Source: Streptomyces sp. NBC_01754 (GTDB taxonomy: Bacteria > Actinomycetota > Actinomycetes > Streptomycetales > Streptomycetaceae). From it: DNA of 64,000 nt. Both the position numbers and the translations under genes were made by a program. Where the stretch lies: the NCBI RefSeq assembly GCF_035918015.1, contig NZ_CP109132.1, positions 3,968,001 to 4,032,000 on the forward strand, written 5' to 3'. Below, in pieces: positions 61,578 to 64,000 of this stretch. The notes beneath the pieces are model-generated. The model saw only the letters and a list, made by a program, of their open reading frames with translations, ran no database searches and was not told the DNA's origin. Within the stretch, counting starts at the first letter, position 1; each line of letters opens with the position of its first letter.

Positions 61578-63110
61578 TTACGGGGAGGGTGTGGGGGCGC
61601 TCGGGGAGGGTGTGGACTTCATCAGGTTCTCCTCCGGCAGATGACGGCTGACCTCGGCCGTCGTCAGCCCCAGACCCCCCAGGGTGATCTCGTCCCAGGC
61701 CTGTAGATGCCGGGTGGAGCGGTCCATGTAGAGCACCGAGGCGCGGACCTTCTCGGGTTTCTCGTTCTGTACGGCGCGCAGCCCGCCGCCGCCCGTGGAG
61801 CCCTCGATCTTCAGCCGGGTGCCCTGCGGCAGCAGTTCGTTCACACGGTGGTGGACGTGACCGGCCAGCACCAGCGGCACCGCCCCGTCCGTCTCCCGGG
61901 CCGCGGCCGGGTCGTGGGTCACCGCGATGTCCACCGGGGTGCCCGCCCGCCGCTGGTCGCGCAGCGCGGCGGCCAGCTCCCTGCCCGCCCGGCGCTCGGC
62001 CTCCTCGCCGCCGCGCGGGCGTACGCGGTCCGGGGTGAACTGCGGGTCGCCGATGCCGGCCACCCGCAGTCCGGCGACGTCCACCGTGCCGCCCTCGTCC
62101 AGGACGTGCACGTTCCTGAGCTTCTTCAGGTAGTCCTGGGTGGCCGTGGAGTCGTGGTTGCCCCGCACCCACACATAGGGCGCGCCGAGGTCTCGGACCG
62201 GGTCCAGGAAGCCGTTCTCGGCAGCCGTGCCGTGGTCCATGGTGTCCCCGGAGTCGATGATCACGTCGATCTCGTACTGCTCCACGAGGGACTGGACGAT
62301 GTGCCAGGCGGCGGGGTTGAGGTGGATGTCGGAGACGTGCAGGACCCGGATGGTCGCGGGGTCGGGCTGGTAGACGGGGAGCGTGGAGGTGGCGTCGTAC
62401 AGCTTGGTCACATTGGTGACGAGGCGGGCCAGTTCCTGCTGGTAGACGTCGAAGTCCGTGACGATCGAGCGGGCGTCACCCACGACTGAGGGGGCGCTGG
62501 AGAGCAGTCCGGAGAACTTGGGTTCCAGGACCGACTTCGGGTTCCAGGTGGCGTACGCGCTGACGCCGGACGCCGCCAGCAGCGCCAGGGCGAGCCCGCC
62601 GGCGGCCAGGGCGCGGCGCGGGCGGCGGTAGACGACGAGGCCGAGCGCGGTGGCCCCGGTGACGACCGCCACGCAGGAGCGGACGGCCAGTTCCCGGGTC
62701 CCGGCGGCGACGTCGCCGGTGACCTCGTCCTGGAGCCCGGAGAGGCGTTCGGGGTGCTTGACCAGCGCCTGGGAGCGTTCCGGGTCCAGCTGGTCCACGT
62801 CCACGTCGAGCCGGACCGGGGCGTGGTGGGAGTCCAGGTGCAGGGCGCCGAGCGGAGACACGTTGATCTTGGTGCCGCCGGTCGCCGAGGGCCGCAGGGT
62901 CATGGTGGTGTCCATGGGCCCGACCGGCGTACGCACACTCCCGACCGCCAGCAGCCCGAGCCAGGCCCCCAGCACCACGACCGCGACCAGACCGAGCGCC
63001 CGGACCCAGGGGCGCGGGGCGGCGGTGAGCGTGGCGGTGACGGCGCCGGGGCGGCGGCGGGGGCGGAAGCGGAGGCGTGCGGCTACGGCACGGAACGGAG
63101 GGCGGGCCAT
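61578..63110 (-). CDS. metallophosphoesterase, membrane-anchored
   Basis: A 510-residue protein with membrane helices near residues 36-56 and 145-185, then a calcineurin-like phosphoesterase domain: VLHVSDIHLNPAAW (D-x-H), IDSGDTMDHG (G-D), VWVRGNHDS (G-N-H-D), and LAGHVHHR (G-H-x-H). All metal ligands are present. ATG 63110 is chosen; a Pro/Ser-rich tail ends the protein. Substrate unknown; probably extracytoplasmic. Confidence 0.85.
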   Translation of the reverse strand: MARPPFRAVAARLRFRPRRRPGAVTATLTAAPRPWVRALGLVAVVVLGAWLGLLAVGSVRTPVGPMDTTMTLRPSATGGTKINVSPLGALHLDSHHAPVRLDVDVDQLDPERSQALVKHPERLSGLQDEVTGDVAAGTRELAVRSCVAVVTGATALGLVVYRRPRRALAAGGLALALLAASGVSAYATWNPKSVLEPKFSGLLSSAPSVVGDARSIVTDFDVYQQELARLVTNVTKLYDATSTLPVYQPDPATIRVLHVSDIHLNPAAWHIVQSLVEQYEIDVIIDSGDTMDHGTAAENGFLDPVRDLGAPYVWVRGNHDSTATQDYLKKLRNVHVLDEGGTVDVAGLRVAGIGDPQFTPDRVRPRGGEEAERRAGRELAAALRDQRRAGTPVDIAVTHDPAAARETDGAVPLVLAGHVHHRVNELLPQGTRLKIEGSTGGGGLRAVQNEKPEKVRASVLYMDRSTRHLQAWDEITLGGLGLTTAEVSRHLPEENLMKSTPSPSAPTPSP

Positions 63111-63276
63111 TGAGCCCGTATGCCCCACCTGGCGGACGAACATGCGGACGGGCGGGCGCGGCTGTGGGCCGGACGGGTGGCGCCCGGCGCGGGCGGCGGG
63201 CGCGGGAGGCGGGGCGGGGTGACGGGTGGTTCCGGGAGACGGGGCCTTCCGGCCGGGCGTACGGGACAATGGCCGG

Positions 63277-63630
63277 GTGCTGGAGATGACGCGCGAGGAG
63301 TTCGAAGAGCTGGTGAGCCTGGCTCTGGACCGGGTCCCGCCTGAGCTGATGCGGCTGATGGACAACGTGGCGGTGTTCGTGGAGGACGAGCCGGAGGACC
63401 CGGGGGACCGGGAACTGCTCGGCCTCTACGAGGGGACGCCGCTCACCGACCGCGGTGAGTGGTACGCGGGGGTGCTGCCGGACCGGATCACCGTCTACCG
63501 CGGACCGACGCTGCGCATGTGCGAGACGCGCGAGGACGTCGTCGCCGAGACCGAGATCACCGTGGTCCACGAGATCGCCCACCACTTCGGCATCGACGAC
63601 GAGCGGCTGCACGAACTGGGATACGGGTGA
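63277..63630 (+). CDS. small zinc metallopeptidase (MMP_TTHA0227-like)
   Basis: A 117-residue protein. VVHEIAHHFGIDDERLHELG gives the HExxHxxGxxD zincin site of the small family once called DUF1025. The N-terminus reads LEMTREEFEELVSLALDRVP. GTG 63277 start. A natural substrate is unknown for the family. Confidence 0.85.
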   Translation: MLEMTREEFEELVSLALDRVPPELMRLMDNVAVFVEDEPEDPGDRELLGLYEGTPLTDRGEWYAGVLPDRITVYRGPTLRMCETREDVVAETEITVVHEIAHHFGIDDERLHELGYG

Positions 63631-63874
63631 GCCCGCGGGCTCGCGCCGCTCGCGGGCCCGGCCGGTCGGTCCGGCTGCCGGCCTCTCCGTACCCGCCCGG
63701 CGGCGGCACGAGGGGGCGGCGGTGTGTGGGGGAGTTGTGTCAGGGCGTGTCCCCGGCGGGTGCGGGGGAGTTGGACACATCGCCCATCCGGGTCGGTGTG
63801 GCTCGGCCCGTCGCTCCCGCGCCGCCCTTCCGCCGTTCCGCGTCCCGCCGTCCCCATGTTCCGGAGGTGCCTTC

Positions 63875-64000
63875 GTGCGCCAGTTGTCCGCCCGCGTCCG
63901 CCGGGCAGCCGTCACCGCGCTGACGATCGCCGCGTCCACCGCCTGCATGAGCGTCGGGGAGGAGGCCGCGGAACCGGCTGTGGAACATCCGGTCGACCGG
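63875..64000 (+). CDS. exported protein, N-terminal part
   Basis: GTG 63875 follows GGAGG at 7-8 nt. It reads VRQLSARVRRAAVTALTIAA, then STACMSVGEEAAEP and on to the window edge, open throughout. The Arg-rich start, hydrophobic core and STAC fit a Sec or lipoprotein signal. Product unknown. Confidence 0.6.
   Translation, partial: MRQLSARVRRAAVTALTIAASTACMSVGEEAAEPAVEHPVDR

Overview
This is a GC-rich actinobacterial chromosome segment, almost certainly Streptomyces. The evidence is very high third-position GC, many GTG and TTG starts, ATGA/GTGA gene junctions, and lineage markers such as bldC, lsr2, valine dehydrogenase, a DUF3073 protein and a DUF6274-like protein. The order dnaX, purD, purC, purSQL, purF, purM, DUF3073, vdh, bldC, hrpA is the conserved Streptomyces core order.

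Layout. About 1-2.7 kb is a worn accessory zone: the tail of an FAD oxidoreductase, a PIN-toxin remnant, a TPR remnant, a methyltransferase and a doubtful ORF. About 2.74-25.96 kb is an integrated mobile element bounded by two 84-bp copies (78/84 identical) of the 3' part of tRNA-Ser(GGA) plus its flank. The right copy belongs to the intact tRNA gene. The left copy is truncated at the anticodon loop. The element carries a tyrosine integrase, an excisionase, an XRE regulator, a DnaB-type ATPase next to an iteron-rich region, a DUF2637 protein, a MobC-like protein and a relaxase, so it looks like an integrative mobilizable element. Its cargo includes a CoiA-like nuclease, a regulator/SLOG/methyltransferase cluster, a complete selenocysteine system (selB, selA, tRNA-Sec, selD), and a compact envelope-redox cluster with a Tat-exported protein, MauE-like and MauD-like proteins, a tiny cysteine-rich MauA-like protein, a membrane protein and a lipoprotein.

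The most interesting signal is at 6414-7160. This membrane-protein frame has a Shine-Dalgarno-supported GTG start but is crossed after 25 codons by an in-frame TGA. The TGA sits where a cysteine would be expected in an S-P-C-G motif of a CcdA/DsbD-type transporter. A 36-nt imperfect hairpin starts 13 nt after the TGA. With selA, selB, selD and tRNA-Sec starting only 0.7 kb downstream on the same element, I read this as a candidate selenoprotein and its dedicated translation machinery travelling together. The neighbouring cysteine-rich gene has an in-frame TAA, which Sec insertion cannot explain, so decay of part of the cluster is the main competing explanation.

From about 26 kb rightward the sequence is core chromosome: SRP RNA, dnaX, de novo purine genes (purD, C, S, Q, L, F, M), a degenerate M48-like membrane protein, a dimethylformamidase-like protein, a two-component system with an ABC exporter, three tRNA-Gly genes (one with non-canonical D and T loops), lsr2, an ArsR-like regulator with a tandem palindromic operator, an M23 peptidase, vdh, bldC, hrpA, a DsbA-like/CcdA pair, tRNA-Phe/Asp/Glu, a metallophosphoesterase, a small zinc metallopeptidase and the start of one more exported protein.
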